A stretch of DNA of 64,000 nucleotides from Parahoeflea halophila (GTDB lineage: Bacteria; Pseudomonadota; Alphaproteobacteria; Rhizobiales; Rhizobiaceae). A program made the position numbers and the translations under genes. Below, piece by piece: positions 17,955 through 27,245 of the stretch; within the stretch, counting starts at the first letter, position 1, and each line of letters begins with the position of its first letter. The DNA lies in the NCBI RefSeq assembly GCF_900220985.1, contig NZ_OCPC01000003.1, positions 496,001-560,000 of the forward strand. The letters are read 5' to 3'. The notes under the pieces are model-generated. The model saw only the letters and a list, made by a program, of their open reading frames with translations, was not told the origin of the DNA and did not search any database.

Positions 17955-18971
17955 GTGGGCGTAGTCATATCACTGGACGAAGGAAAACAAAGAGACGCAT
18001 CGGTCAAGCCGCTGGTGGAAAACACCAAGGCCGACATGGAACGCGTCAACCAGCTGATCCTGTCCAAGGCGGGTTCCGACGTCGCCATGATTCCAGAGGT
18101 GGCGAACCACCTGATCTCATCAGGCGGCAAGCGGCTGAGACCGATGCTGACACTGGCTTCGGCAACGATGTTCGGCTACCGGGGCGAAGCCCACGTCAAG
18201 CTCGCGACCTCCGTCGAGTTCATGCACACGGCGACGCTGCTGCACGACGACGTGGTCGACGAGAGCGATCTTAGACGCGGCCGTTCCACGGCGCGGATGA
18301 TCTGGGGCAACCAGGCCAGCGTCCTGGTCGGCGACTTCCTGCTGGGTCAGGCTTTCAAGATGATGGTCGAAGTGGGCTCACTGGAAGCCCTCGACGTGCT
18401 TTCGACCGCCGCTTCGGTGATCGCCGAGGGGGAGGTGCTGCAATTGTCGGTCGCCAAGAACATGGAAACGACGGAGGATGACTATCTTTCTGTGATCCGG
18501 GCGAAGACGGCAGCGCTGTTTTCAGCCGCCTGCGAAGTCGGGCCGATCGTGGCAGGCGTCAGCAAAGCCGAGCGCAATGCGCTGCGCTCCTACGGCATGA
18601 ATCTCGGGCTTGCATTTCAGCTGATTGACGATGTGCTCGACTACGGCGGGTCGGCAAAGGATCTTGGCAAGAATGTGGGCGATGATTTCCGTGAAGGCAA
18701 GATCACCCTGCCGGTGGTGCTCGCCTACCGCCGGGGCTCCGAATCAGAACGGGCATTCTGGCGTGACGCCATCGAGAGTGGCCAGACCGATGATGCGGCG
18801 CTCGAAAAAGCAATGGGGCTGATCACCAAACATGGCAGCCTGAAAGACACCACCGCCCGGGCCGAGCACTATGCCTCGATCGCGCGCGACGCCCTGGCGC
18901 CACTGCCTGATTCGGCAGAAAAATCGGCATTGCTCGAAGTCATCGCGTTTTGCCTGGACCGGGCCAGCTAG
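17955..18971 (+). CDS. ispB: Polyprenyl (octaprenyl/decaprenyl) diphosphate synthase
   Basis: Trans-prenyltransferase that builds the ubiquinone side chain from FPP and IPP. Both Asp-rich motifs are present: LLHDDVVDESDLRRG and LIDDVLDYGG, with GGKRLRP before the first. I chose the GTG at 17955, which has AGGAG upstream and gives a 338-residue protein that starts VGVVISLDE. An ATG at 17919 adds 12 residues. Product chain length (C40 or C50) cannot be told from sequence with certainty; rhizobia mostly make Q10. It is separated from ubiA by 14 kb. A T6 run near 19020 might end its transcript, but the hairpin before it is weak. Confidence 0.92.
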   Translation: MGVVISLDEGKQRDASVKPLVENTKADMERVNQLILSKAGSDVAMIPEVANHLISSGGKRLRPMLTLASATMFGYRGEAHVKLATSVEFMHTATLLHDDVVDESDLRRGRSTARMIWGNQASVLVGDFLLGQAFKMMVEVGSLEALDVLSTAASVIAEGEVLQLSVAKNMETTEDDYLSVIRAKTAALFSAACEVGPIVAGVSKAERNALRSYGMNLGLAFQLIDDVLDYGGSAKDLGKNVGDDFREGKITLPVVLAYRRGSESERAFWRDAIESGQTDDAALEKAMGLITKHGSLKDTTARAEHYASIARDALAPLPDSAEKSALLEVIAFCLDRAS

Positions 18972-19205
18972 GGCCGGAGACGCCTTGAGGCTTCTTGAAC
19001 GCAGGCGCGTGCGTGACGGGCTTTTTTCTGCAATTTGCACTGCAAAACAGCGTTCACATGACCGCATTTGAACGTGAGGTGTTTCAACCTTGATCTGCGA
19101 CGCGCTGGAGTCTTGTCGCTCTGCGCCAAAAAAGCCATTGTGTTGACTATATATGCTTCGGCACGTGGCCGACGCATGGCCAGAACGAACATGAGGCAAG
19201 ACTTG

Positions 19206-21149
19206 ATGCGGCGAAATTTGAAAGCCCGGTTTGCGGCCAGCGTTGCGCTGGGTGTTATTCTAACCCTTGGCGGAGCGGTGGTTTCCGGAGAGAGCCGTGC
19301 CGAAGCGGCAACAGCCCAGGAACAGGAAACGCAACCCAATTTCCTCGGTTTCGCCGGGGCCTATCTGGCGGCCCGCACCGCCGATGTCGACAATGACACC
19401 AGCCGTGCGATCGAATTCTACAGCAAGGCACTGGAATTTGACCCCAAGAATGTCGAGGTCAAGCAGCGGCTCATGGTGGCACTGTTCAGCGGCGGGCGAT
19501 TTGCCGAAGGCGCCGTTCTTGCGCGCGAACTCAAGGATGACCCGGCGGTGGCGCAGATTTCCCGCCTGGCGCTGATGGTGGAAGCAACCAGCAAGCGCGA
19601 GTACCGCAAGGCCGCCAGCCTGCTCGATCCCGATGACAGCAATCCGATCGACCGTCTGCTCAACACGCTGATGAAGGCCTGGGCCCAGTTCGGTTATGGC
19701 GAGGGTGATGCGGCGCTTGCGTCGATCACGTCGCTTGAAGGGCCGCCGTGGTATCCGGTCTTCACCCGCTATCATGCCGGCGCCATGGCGCAGGCCATGG
19801 GCAAGAAGGCCGAGGCGCGGCAACACTTCACCGACCTGATCGCCGATCCGCAGTCGGGGGCTGCTGCGCCGGACACCTATATTCGCGCCGTGATGGCCTT
19901 GGCCGGGCTGGAAGCACGCGAAGGCAACAAGCGGGCAGCCCTTGACGCACTGGCCGCCGGCGAGGAATTTTCCCCCGGCTACGCCCCGCTCGCGGCCCTT
20001 GGGCAACTGATTGAAAGCGATGGCAAACCCGAACCGGGCGTGATGACCGCGCAGCAGGGCGCGGCGGCGGTTCTGTTCACCTTGGGCAGCGCGCTCAATC
20101 GCGAAGGCGCGGAAGAGACGGTAGCGGTCTATCTGCAGTTTGCCCGCACGCTTGATCCGCAAAACGCCGCGACGCTGGTCATTCTTGGCGGGTTGACCGA
20201 AAGGCTCGGCAAGCCCGAGGAAGCCATCAAGCTCTATGAGACCGTTCCTGAAACCTCGCCGATGCGCCGGGTGTCGGAGCTGCAGCTGGGTCTGGCGCTG
20301 GCCGATCTTGGCCGCAACGGGGAAGCCAAGGATCACCTCAAGGCGTTGATTGCGTCCGATCCGAAGGATATCCGCAGCTACCTCGCCTATGGCAGCGTGC
20401 TGTCCCAGGACAAGGATTACGTGGAAATGGCGCTCACCTACGAGACTGCCATTTCCGTCGTCGGGCCGGTGCCGACGCGCAATGACTGGAACCTGTTCTT
20501 TCAGGCCGGCATTGCCAATGAGCGGCTCAAGCGATGGCCGAAGGCCGAGGCGCATTTCAAGCGGGCGCTGGAACTTTTTCCCGACCAGCCGCAGGTGATG
20601 AACTATCTTGGCTATTCCTGGATCGACATGAACATCAATCTCGAAGAGGGCATGGACCTGATCCGCGCCGCGGTCGATCTCAGACCCAATGATGGCTACA
20701 TCGTCGATTCGCTGGGATGGGCGCATTACCGTCTGGGTCAGTATGAAGATGCGGTGCGCGAACTCGAGCGCGCGGTCGAACTCAAGCCGGCGGATCCGAC
20801 AATCAATGATCACCTCGGCGATGCCTATTGGCGGGTGGGACGTGAGCTGGAGGCGACCTTCCAGTGGAAGCGCGCACTCAGCAATGATCCGCCCGAGGAC
20901 CTGTTGCCGGAGATCGAGCGCAAGCTGAGTGAGGGCATGCCGGATGAGGAAAAGGCCGTGCCGGCAACGGCGAATGGGACCGATGACGCTGACCGGGACG
21001 ATCAACCTGCGGCAATACCCGGGGACGGCGCCGATGCGGACAAGAAGGGCTTTCTCGCTCCTGCCGAGGCTTTGAAGCAGCATGCGTGGGTGCCTGCCGG
21101 TTCCAGTGAAGCGACAGCGATCTCCCCGGAATTCGATGCTGAGAATTGA
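19206..21149 (+). CDS. Exported tetratricopeptide repeat protein
   Basis: A 647-residue TPR protein. The start lies in a cluster of ATGs at 19176, 19191 and 19206. The last gives a normal signal peptide (MRRNLKARF, then AASVALGVILTLGGAVVSG, ending near AEA). TPR-type repeats occur through the protein, for example SRAIEFYSKALEFDPKNVEV near the N-terminus and YEDAVRELERAVELKPADPT near the C-terminus. The last 60 residues are low-complexity and acidic. It probably acts in the periplasm as a scaffold. Its last 14 bases overlap ispE, so the two are coupled. I do not recognise a specific function. Confidence 0.87.
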   Translation: MRRNLKARFAASVALGVILTLGGAVVSGESRAEAATAQEQETQPNFLGFAGAYLAARTADVDNDTSRAIEFYSKALEFDPKNVEVKQRLMVALFSGGRFAEGAVLARELKDDPAVAQISRLALMVEATSKREYRKAASLLDPDDSNPIDRLLNTLMKAWAQFGYGEGDAALASITSLEGPPWYPVFTRYHAGAMAQAMGKKAEARQHFTDLIADPQSGAAAPDTYIRAVMALAGLEAREGNKRAALDALAAGEEFSPGYAPLAALGQLIESDGKPEPGVMTAQQGAAAVLFTLGSALNREGAEETVAVYLQFARTLDPQNAATLVILGGLTERLGKPEEAIKLYETVPETSPMRRVSELQLGLALADLGRNGEAKDHLKALIASDPKDIRSYLAYGSVLSQDKDYVEMALTYETAISVVGPVPTRNDWNLFFQAGIANERLKRWPKAEAHFKRALELFPDQPQVMNYLGYSWIDMNINLEEGMDLIRAAVDLRPNDGYIVDSLGWAHYRLGQYEDAVRELERAVELKPADPTINDHLGDAYWRVGRELEATFQWKRALSNDPPEDLLPEIERKLSEGMPDEEKAVPATANGTDDADRDDQPAAIPGDGADADKKGFLAPAEALKQHAWVPAGSSEATAISPEFDAEN

Positions 21150-22005
21150 CGCACCCGCCAAGATCAATCTGGCGCTTCATGTCACCGGGCGGCGGGCAGA
21201 TGGCTATCACCTGATCGAAAGCCTTGTCGTCTTTGCCAGACTGGGTGACCTGGTCTCGGTGCAAGCTGCCGATCGCGACAGTTTCGAGCTCCGCGGGCCG
21301 GAAGCGGCTGCCCTTTCGAATGAGGCGAGCAGCAGCAATCTGGTTGTTCGCGCACGCGACGGCCTGCGTGAGGCGGCGCGGCAGTCCGGGGTGGATCTGC
21401 AACCGGTCAAGATCGTCCTCGACAAGCGGCTGCCTGTGGCGTCCGGCATCGGCGGCGGGTCTGCCGACGCGGCTGCGACGCTCAAGGCGCTGTGCCAGCT
21501 TTGGGATTTTCATCCCGGGCCCGATATCCTCTCCAAACTTGCGCTGGAACTTGGCGCCGATGTGCCGATGTGTCTTGACGGGCAGGCACTCGTTGCGCGC
21601 GGGATCGGCGAGAAACTGTCCCCGGTACACCTCGGTTTCGGGCTCGACCTGGTGATCGTCAATCCGCGCGTCGGCGTCTCCACGCCTGCGGTGTTTTCCG
21701 CGCTTGAGAAACGCGACAATGCCCCCCTGCCCGCGCCTGATGGCGTTGACGACAAGGAGCGGTTTCTGGAGTGGCTGGGCACCGCCCGGAACGACCTGCA
21801 GCCGCCGGCTGAGCGCATGGTTCCCGCCATCGCGAACTGCCTGTCTGCGCTTGAGCTCGCAGGAGCACGCTTCTACCGAATGTCGGGATCCGGCGCCAGC
21901 TGTTTCGGACTGTTTGACAGCGCGGAAGCTGCCCGGCAGGCCGCAACACGCCTGCAGCAGGATCATCCAGGCTGGTTCGTCGCCGCCACCGAGACGGTGC
22001 GCTAG
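21136..22005 (+). CDS. ispE: 4-diphosphocytidyl-2-C-methyl-D-erythritol kinase
   Basis: GHMP kinase of the MEP pathway that phosphorylates CDP-ME on the way to IPP and DMAPP. It opens APAKINLALHVTGRRADGYH, and the ATP-binding motif is LPVASGIGGGSADAAATL. The last motif is MSGSGASCFGLF. The ATG at 21136 overlaps the end of the TPR gene by 14 bases, giving 289 residues, the family norm. It supplies precursors used by the nearby polyprenyl diphosphate synthase, though the two genes have separate transcripts. Confidence 0.95.
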   Translation: MLRIDAPAKINLALHVTGRRADGYHLIESLVVFARLGDLVSVQAADRDSFELRGPEAAALSNEASSSNLVVRARDGLREAARQSGVDLQPVKIVLDKRLPVASGIGGGSADAAATLKALCQLWDFHPGPDILSKLALELGADVPMCLDGQALVARGIGEKLSPVHLGFGLDLVIVNPRVGVSTPAVFSALEKRDNAPLPAPDGVDDKERFLEWLGTARNDLQPPAERMVPAIANCLSALELAGARFYRMSGSGASCFGLFDSAEAARQAATRLQQDHPGWFVAATETVR

Positions 22006-22156
22006 CTGACGGCACTGCCACCAATCGGCTTGCAACAAATGACAAGACCCCCGGCCTTCTGGACGGGGGGCTTGCGTGTGACGCCTGAGCTTGTGTCAGG
22101 TTTGGGGTGAGGCCGGTCGGGTGGGGGAAACGGCCCGGCTCCATCCTGTCGTCAAA

Positions 22157-22405
22157 TCAATGTTCGTAGAGGCGTATCTGCATCTGTTCGGACATCTGCT
22201 CGGTCTTGGGAGCGTCGTTGACTGAGGCGGTTGCGGTGCAGTCGATACCGGACCGGGCGGCGGCTGCGGGGCTATAGTCGGAAAACTCATCGACAATTGA
22301 TTCGGGATGCCCGGAAATATTCGGGCCGCGCTGGAAGCCGTCATCGGCCTGGACTGTGGCAAAGGCGCCGGTGGAAGCGGCAAATGCGATAGGGGCCTTC
22401 TCCAT
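22157..22405 (-). CDS. Small hypothetical protein
   Basis: An 82-residue frame on the minus strand with normal composition (acidic centre with ESIVDEFSDYS, end EQMSEQMQIRLYEH) in an otherwise empty 990 bp interval. It has only a weak purine stretch (GCGAG) before the ATG and no recognised domain. The overlapping 168-residue frame at 22096-22602 is Pro/Arg-rich and looks like a shadow of it. I would keep it as a doubtful gene. Confidence 0.35.
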   Translation of the reverse strand: MEKAPIAFAASTGAFATVQADDGFQRGPNISGHPESIVDEFSDYSPAAAARSGIDCTATASVNDAPKTEQMSEQMQIRLYEH

Positions 22406-22996
22406 GGACTCGCTTCTGCGAAGGGTCTCTGTGTTGTCTTCGGCCTTTTCTTGACAGCGCGCCGGGGAACCTGTCTTGATCCAGTGTCCGGTTTGCCGTC
22501 CGATGAGTTAAAGATCGATCCGCCGCGTGAACGCTGCGACAGCACGTGTGACCGTAAGGGATGCCCGGCGGCCGGAGAGGTCACTAACCAAAGTAATATC
22601 AACGGTTTAACCTACACGTGACCGCAAACACCGTGTGTCGCCACCTATCGCTGAGCCCTTGCACCGTTCACAATTTCGTTCACGCGGCTTGGCCAAAACC
22701 GCACAAGACCGAGAATTGCGAAAAGCAGGAAAATCGTTGCCGCCGGAAGGTTCTTGCCCTGCAGCAAGCCAATCGCGCCCATTCTCACAGCTGATCATGC
22801 AACTCGTAATCAGTGACAACCGGATGTGATCGATATCGGCCATGATTTGCCGCCCGAGTGGCCCGGTCCGCATCTGAAACCGATCTTCAAGAGCTGGCTG
22901 GTGAGTTTCTAGGGTGGGAGTCAGGCCGGGTTCCAGGTGATGATCACCAAGTTGGGAACTTGATGGGACCGGCCATGCGGCCGGATCGCGCAGGCG
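22406..22996. other. Intergenic region, no supported gene
   Basis: About 590 bp without a convincing gene. Frames such as 22607-22873 on the minus strand have biased composition and no ribosome site. It is AT-richer than the flanks in 22500-22620. The upstream part may hold the promoter of the small minus-strand frame. I see no tRNA cloverleaf or terminator. Confidence 0.5.
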
Positions 22997-23512
22997 CTAT
23001 TGCAGTGCAAGGACCGAGGCGGGAACGATCTCGCATTTCAATCTGGTCATGGCCAGGCCACGTCCAAGGCTTTCGAGCGACTGACTGGACCTGCCGTTGG
23101 CGATCGCCTGGCTTTTCGGAAGCAATACACCGTGCTCGAGGGCTGAAAGGCGGCGGCGAAGGCGCTTGAAAAACGGCAACCGGTACTCCCGTGACGGCTG
23201 CATGCGCGCCGGCATCCGCCCGGTATTCATGTGCTGGCCGATATGGTCCACCCAGCCCAGCAGCGGCCTCGCACCGGGTTCAATCAGCAAGAGCCAGTCG
23301 CCACGGGCTGAACGTACAACGTCACTCAGATCCGGATCCTCCAGGAAGCGGCAACCAGCGGCATCAGCCAACCGGGCGGTGTTGTCCCGCGATCCCCGGT
23401 CAAGAATGACGACTTCGGCTACAAGACCTTCCACGGCACCATGGACAAGGGCGGCGAGCGTGACAGCCAGGGCTTTTTCCTGATTCCTGCATTCAATCAA
23501 GACACTGATCAT
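22997..23512 (-). CDS. Short GT2-like glycosyltransferase domain protein
   Basis: A 171-residue protein with the N-terminal fold of family 2 glycosyltransferases: ISVLIECRNQEKALAVTLAAL, then VVILDRGSRDNTARLADAAGCRFLED and GDWLLLIEPGARP. The usual DxD is replaced by IEPGARP and the acceptor half is missing, so catalytic activity is doubtful. The ATG at 23512 follows AAGGGGG. It is divergent from the radical SAM gene, with 173 bp between starts. It could be a regulatory or degenerate member of the family. Confidence 0.72.
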   Translation of the reverse strand: MISVLIECRNQEKALAVTLAALVHGAVEGLVAEVVILDRGSRDNTARLADAAGCRFLEDPDLSDVVRSARGDWLLLIEPGARPLLGWVDHIGQHMNTGRMPARMQPSREYRLPFFKRLRRRLSALEHGVLLPKSQAIANGRSSQSLESLGRGLAMTRLKCEIVPASVLALQ

Positions 23513-23685
23513 GCCCCCTTCTAGTTCAAGTCTGGCAGCTGCGCCAGATGGCCGGTCGCCTGCTCTCTGGCGGTTTATCAACAGCCCTCACACATTGGTT
23601 CTTGCTTTGTTCCACTACTTACGCTAGGAATATAGTCACGATCACCGACCGCTTCCTACTCACTCCCGATGGTCATGGAGGTTTC

Positions 23686-24843
23686 ATGCCGAGCCTTGCA
23701 ACTTTGAAACAGACTGCCCTGGCTCCCTCACTGGGAGCACCCGAAGCCGATGCGCTGATGTCGGCAAGCGGGGTGCGGGTTGCCGATAAACGGGTGCGCG
23801 GCCGTGGCGCCGGCCTGAACATGTCGGGCCGTTTCGAGGTTACCACGCGCGAGGTCTTCGACGATGGCTGGAGCAGCCTTGAGGAACTGGCGCCGTTCAA
23901 GACCGAGGTGCAGGTGGAAAAGCCGCGCACGGTCATCACCCGCAACCAGTCCCCTGATCTTTCCTTTGACCGGTCGATCAATCCCTATCGTGGCTGCGAG
24001 CATGGCTGCGTTTACTGCTTCGCCCGGCCAACCCATGCCTATATGGGATTGTCTGCTGGGGTGGACTTCGAGGCGCGGCTGTTCGCCAAGCCGGATGCGC
24101 CACGGCTTCTGGAACGGGAACTGTCAAAACCGGGCTACAAGGTTCAGCCGATCGCCATCGGCACCAATACCGATCCCTATCAGCCGGTCGAGAAGCAATG
24201 GCGCATCATGCGGCAATTGCTCGAGGTTCTCGAAGCGGCAGGACATCCGGTGGGCATTGTCACCAAGTCAGCGCTGGTGATGCGCGATATCGACATCCTG
24301 TCGCGGATGGCTTCGAAAGGCCTGGCGCGGGTGGCGCTCTCGGTGACCACGCTCGACCGCAAGCTGGCGCGCACAATGGAGCCGCGCGCAGCGACGCCTG
24401 AGCGCCGGCTTGAGGCCATGCGTGCCCTCTCAGAAGCCGGCATTCCCGTGTCGGTGATGGCAGCGCCTGTCATTCCTGGCCTCAATGATCACGAGCTCGA
24501 GCGCATTCTGGATTCAGCCAAGGCCGCCGGTGCGGATGCGGCAGGCTATGTCATGCTGCGGCTGCCGATTGAAGTCAGCCCGCTGTTCAGGGACTGGCTG
24601 CTCCGGCATTACCCTGACCGCTACCGTCACGTCATGTCGCTGGTACGGTCGATGCGGGGCGGCAAGGATTATGACGCCGAATTCTCCAAGCGGATGCGTG
24701 GCACCGGACCCTATGCCTGGCAGATTGCCCGCCGCTTCGAACTGACAGCAAAGCGGCTCGGGCTGAACATGCGAAAGGCACCCTTGAGAACAGACCACTT
24801 CGTCGCGCCCAATGGCGAAGGGGTTCAGTTGAGCCTACTGTAG
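23686..24843 (+). CDS. PA0069 family radical SAM protein (SplB-like)
   Basis: A 385-residue radical SAM enzyme. The 4Fe-4S motif is Cys104, Cys108 and Cys111 in YRGCEHGCVYCFARP. IGTNTDPYQPVE and VMAAPVIPGLND match the PA0069/COG1533 group related to spore photoproduct lyase. The ATG at 23686 has GGAGG upstream. The substrate is unknown. A role in DNA photolesion repair is sometimes assumed from the SplB similarity but is not shown here. Confidence 0.9.
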   Translation: MPSLATLKQTALAPSLGAPEADALMSASGVRVADKRVRGRGAGLNMSGRFEVTTREVFDDGWSSLEELAPFKTEVQVEKPRTVITRNQSPDLSFDRSINPYRGCEHGCVYCFARPTHAYMGLSAGVDFEARLFAKPDAPRLLERELSKPGYKVQPIAIGTNTDPYQPVEKQWRIMRQLLEVLEAAGHPVGIVTKSALVMRDIDILSRMASKGLARVALSVTTLDRKLARTMEPRAATPERRLEAMRALSEAGIPVSVMAAPVIPGLNDHELERILDSAKAAGADAAGYVMLRLPIEVSPLFRDWLLRHYPDRYRHVMSLVRSMRGGKDYDAEFSKRMRGTGPYAWQIARRFELTAKRLGLNMRKAPLRTDHFVAPNGEGVQLSLL

Positions 24844-24947
24844 GCCTCTTCCGCGCGGATGGGACTATGTCAGCGCGCTCACAGAAGGCGAGATTTTTGA
24901 ATTGAACAGCGCGGTGATCCGCTCTTGCGGATGGCGCTGTCAGAAAA

Positions 24948-24980
24948 CCGGACCGTACCCCGCCCCATAATGCGGTCCGG
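24948..24980. repeat. Inverted repeat between the radical SAM gene and rnhB
   Basis: CCGGACCG (24948-24955) and CGGTCCGG (24973-24980) form an 8 bp stem with a 17-base loop. On the minus strand the stem is followed by TTTT, but both flanking genes run on the plus strand, so it is not an evident terminator. It could be an operator or a structured leader of rnhB. Confidence 0.35.
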
Positions 24981-25054
24981 CGTCCGTGCGGCAATCCGTC
25001 CCCCGCCGCCGGACCTTGCAGAGGATCGGGCGGGTGTGCGAGCTTCGCCGCAAT

Positions 25055-25699
25055 ATGGCTCGCACCCCGCCCGATTCGCTGTTTCCCGATTACCCTGCGG
25101 TACCCGACTACCGCTTTGAGGAGCACTGTGTCCAAGACGGCTTTCGTCTGGTCGCAGGCCTTGATGAAGCCGGTCGCGGCCCGCTTGCCGGACCCGTAGT
25201 CGCCGCCGCGGTTATCCTCGACCCCGCCTGCATTCCCGTGGGGCTTGACGATTCAAAAGCGCTGACGGCCGCGCGGCGGTCCCTGCTGTTTGACCTGATC
25301 ATGGCCTCGGCGCAGGTGTCCGTTGCCAGCGCATCCGCGCGTGAGATCGAAGCAACCGATATCAGGGCTGCAAGCCTTGCTGCGATGCGGCGCGCATTGT
25401 GTGCGCTGCCGGTCAGGGCCGACTACGCGTTGGTGGACGGACGGGACATTCCCGTGGGGCTGCCCTGCCCGGCACGCGCGCTTGTCAAGGGCGATGCCCG
25501 CTCATTGTCGATCGCCGCCGCGTCTATTGTCGCCAAGGTGACACGGGACCGGCTGATGATACGTGCCGCGACCGTTTACCCCGTTTACGGCTTCGACAAG
25601 CACAAGGGCTACGGCGCCAAGCTGCATCTCAAGGCCATTGCCGATGACGGCCCCTGCCCCCTGCACAGGATGACCTTCCGGCCGATGCGCAAGGGCTGA
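25055..25699 (+). CDS. rnhB: Ribonuclease HII
   Basis: Removes ribonucleotides from DNA and RNA primers from hybrids. The catalytic motif [21 protein letters not shown] (Asp37, Glu38) is present, with [23 protein letters not shown] and the C-terminal [10 protein letters not shown]. The ATG at 25055 gives 214 residues, the family norm; the frame is open back to 24986. It converges with the F0 operon across a 107 bp gap that contains the operon terminator. Confidence 0.95.
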   Translation: MARTPPDSLFPDYPAVPDYRFEEHCVQDGFRLVAGLDEAGRGPLAGPVVAAAVILDPACIPVGLDDSKALTAARRSLLFDLIMASAQVSVASASAREIEATDIRAASLAAMRRALCALPVRADYALVDGRDIPVGLPCPARALVKGDARSLSIAAASIVAKVTRDRLMIRAATVYPVYGFDKHKGYGAKLHLKAIADDGPCPLHRMTFRPMRKG

Positions 25700-25753
25700 G
25701 CCAGAAGACTGCTGCATTCGCAACTTCGACCGGTCGCGGCCTGGCACTGGATA

Positions 25754-25783
25754 CAAAAAAGGCCGGGAGGTGATCCCGGCCTT
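25754..25783 (-). terminator. Terminator of the atp F0 operon
   Basis: A perfect 10 bp stem (25759-25768 with 25774-25783) with a 5-base loop is followed on the minus strand by TTTT. It lies 24 bp past the atpF stop codon. Confidence 0.88.
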
Positions 25784-25806
25784 GATTACAGTCCCTGAGA
25801 GCAAAC

Positions 25807-26286
25807 TCAATTGAGACGTGTCTTGAGCTCACCGAGCGAAGACTTGAACAGCTCGCCAGAGGCCTTGCTGTCAACCTTATCACCGATCAGCCGTTCGGCT
25901 GCAGCGATCGCCAGATCGACGGCGGAGGCACGAACCTCGTTGATGGCATCGGCTTCGGCCTGACGGATCTTCTGTTCAGCCATCGCGGTGCGGCGGCTGA
26001 CATAGTCTTCGGTCCTGGCCTTGGCTTCCTCACGCAACACTGCGGCTTCCTTCTCTGCAGCGGTGAGAATGTTCTCGGCTTCAGATTCGGCTTCCTTGCG
26101 TTTGCGCTGGTACTCGGCAAGCAGTTGCTGGGCTTCTTCGCGCAGCTTCTTTGCTTCCTCGAGCTCGTTGCGGATCTGGTCGGCGCGCTTGTCGAGCGAG
26201 CCGGCGATCATCGCAGGCACCTTCACATAGGCAATGATGCCCAGAAAGATGATGAGACCGATAAATGCCCAGAATGTAGCGTCCAT
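25807..26286 (-). CDS. atpF: F0F1 ATP synthase subunit b
   Basis: Membrane-anchored stalk subunit of 159 residues: an N-terminal transmembrane helix (FWAFIGLIIFLGIIAYVKVP) then a long charged coiled coil (RADQIRNELEEAKKLREEAQQL). It dimerises with b' to form the peripheral stalk. It is the last gene of the F0 operon, 15 bp after b', and is followed by a terminator. Confidence 0.95.
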   Translation of the reverse strand: MDATFWAFIGLIIFLGIIAYVKVPAMIAGSLDKRADQIRNELEEAKKLREEAQQLLAEYQRKRKEAESEAENILTAAEKEAAVLREEAKARTEDYVSRRTAMAEQKIRQAEADAINEVRASAVDLAIAAAERLIGDKVDSKASGELFKSSLGELKTRLN

Positions 26287-26301
26287 GAACGTCTCCCCTG
26301 C

Positions 26302-26886
26302 TTACTTGCCGGATGCGGCACGGATCGCCGCGGCGACCTCGGCCTTGGTCACGCTGCCGCCCAGGAGATGCTTGACCACATCGGTGGCGGCATCCTCGGC
26401 AATGGTGTCGACGTCGGCCAGGGCCTTTGTCTTGATGGCAGCGATGCTTTTCTCTGCTTCGGCCATCTTGGCACCCAGTTCCGCCTCGGTCGACGCCCGC
26501 TCTGCTTCTGCTGCGGCCTTGGCCTTCTCACGCGCTGTTTCGGCAATCGCCGACGCTTTCTTGCGTGCATCCGCCAGCTCCTGCTCATAGGCAGCGATGG
26601 CGTTGTCAGCCTCTTCCTTCAGACGATTGGCCTCATCGAGATCCTGGGCAATCCGGTCACGCCGGTGCTCCAGAATGCCGCCGATGCGAGGCACAATGAC
26701 CCTGGACATGAGCAGATAGAACAAGCCGAAGGTGATCGCCAGCCACAACAGCTGCGATGCGAAGGTCGATGAATCGAAGGGCGGGAAAACACCGCTCGCG
26801 GGGGCACCGCCCTCGAGTGCGCCGGTTTCCGAATTGGTCCCTTCGGTGGGGTTGGACTGGGCGTAAGCCGTGGTCACAACAAACAT
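26302..26886 (-). CDS. F0F1 ATP synthase subunit b'
   Basis: Second peripheral-stalk subunit, found in photosynthetic bacteria and alphaproteobacteria. It has 194 residues with the ATG at 26886, preceded by a near-perfect ribosome site (GGAGGTGACC). The N-terminal 60 residues are an Ala/Thr-rich leader, then a transmembrane helix ([21 protein letters not shown]) and an Ala/Glu/Lys-rich coiled coil. The frame is open to 26910. It is paired with subunit b in the same operon. Confidence 0.93.
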   Translation of the reverse strand: MFVVTTAYAQSNPTEGTNSETGALEGGAPASGVFPPFDSSTFASQLLWLAITFGLFYLLMSRVIVPRIGGILEHRRDRIAQDLDEANRLKEEADNAIAAYEQELADARKKASAIAETAREKAKAAAEAERASTEAELGAKMAEAEKSIAAIKTKALADVDTIAEDAATDVVKHLLGGSVTKAEVAAAIRAASGK

Positions 26887-26904
26887 GGTCACCTCCAGAT
26901 GAAA

Positions 26905-26931
26905 TGCCACGCCGGGGCATCCGGCGTGGCA
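26905..26931 (-). promoter_or_regulatory. Intercistronic hairpin between atpE and the b' gene
   Basis: An 11 bp perfect stem (26905-26915 with 26921-26931) with a 5-base loop lies between the atpE stop and the b' ribosome site, and ends 8 bases from that site. There is no long T tract, so it is more likely to stabilise the atpE message or cut readthrough in part, which would help to make more subunit c than the stalk subunits. Confidence 0.6.
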
Positions 26932-26952
26932 AACCTAACTCTCGTTCGTCGA

Positions 26953-27180
26953 TTAGACGGCGAAGAGGAGAAGGAGGGCAACGAGCAGCGAGAAGATGCC
27001 CAGAGCTTCTGTCACGGCGAAGCCGAAGATCAGGCGGCCGAACTGGCCATCAGCTGCCGACGGATTGCGCAGCGCGCCCGACAGGTAGCTACCGAAGATG
27101 TTGCCCAGGCCAATGCCTGCGCCGCCCATGCCGAGGCAAGCGATGCCGGCGCCGATGTACTTTGCTGCTTCTGCTTCCAT
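26953..27180 (-). CDS. atpE: F0F1 ATP synthase subunit c
   Basis: Proteolipid of the proton-driven rotor ring, 75 residues, two transmembrane helices. The Gly-rich first helix ([21 protein letters not shown]) and polar loop (RNP) are normal, and the proton-binding carboxylate is Glu58 in [10 protein letters not shown]. The ATG at 27180 follows AAAGGAG. The frame is open to 27285, but the extension is not part of the protein. A hairpin follows the gene. Confidence 0.97.
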   Translation of the reverse strand: MEAEAAKYIGAGIACLGMGGAGIGLGNIFGSYLSGALRNPSAADGQFGRLIFGFAVTEALGIFSLLVALLLLFAV

Positions 27181-27245
27181 GATTAAACTCCTTTGGAATG
27201 GGATGGATGCGATTTCGTTGGCGGCGGACCGCCGGTGAGTGGATC

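Noticed and set aside
19260-21167. 635-residue minus-strand frame
   Set aside because: It mirrors the TPR gene and has Arg/His/Gly-rich shadow composition with no domain.
22041-22073. CCCCC/GGGGG hairpin after ispE
   Set aside because: It could end ispE, but there is no T tract after it and the loop pairing is uneven.
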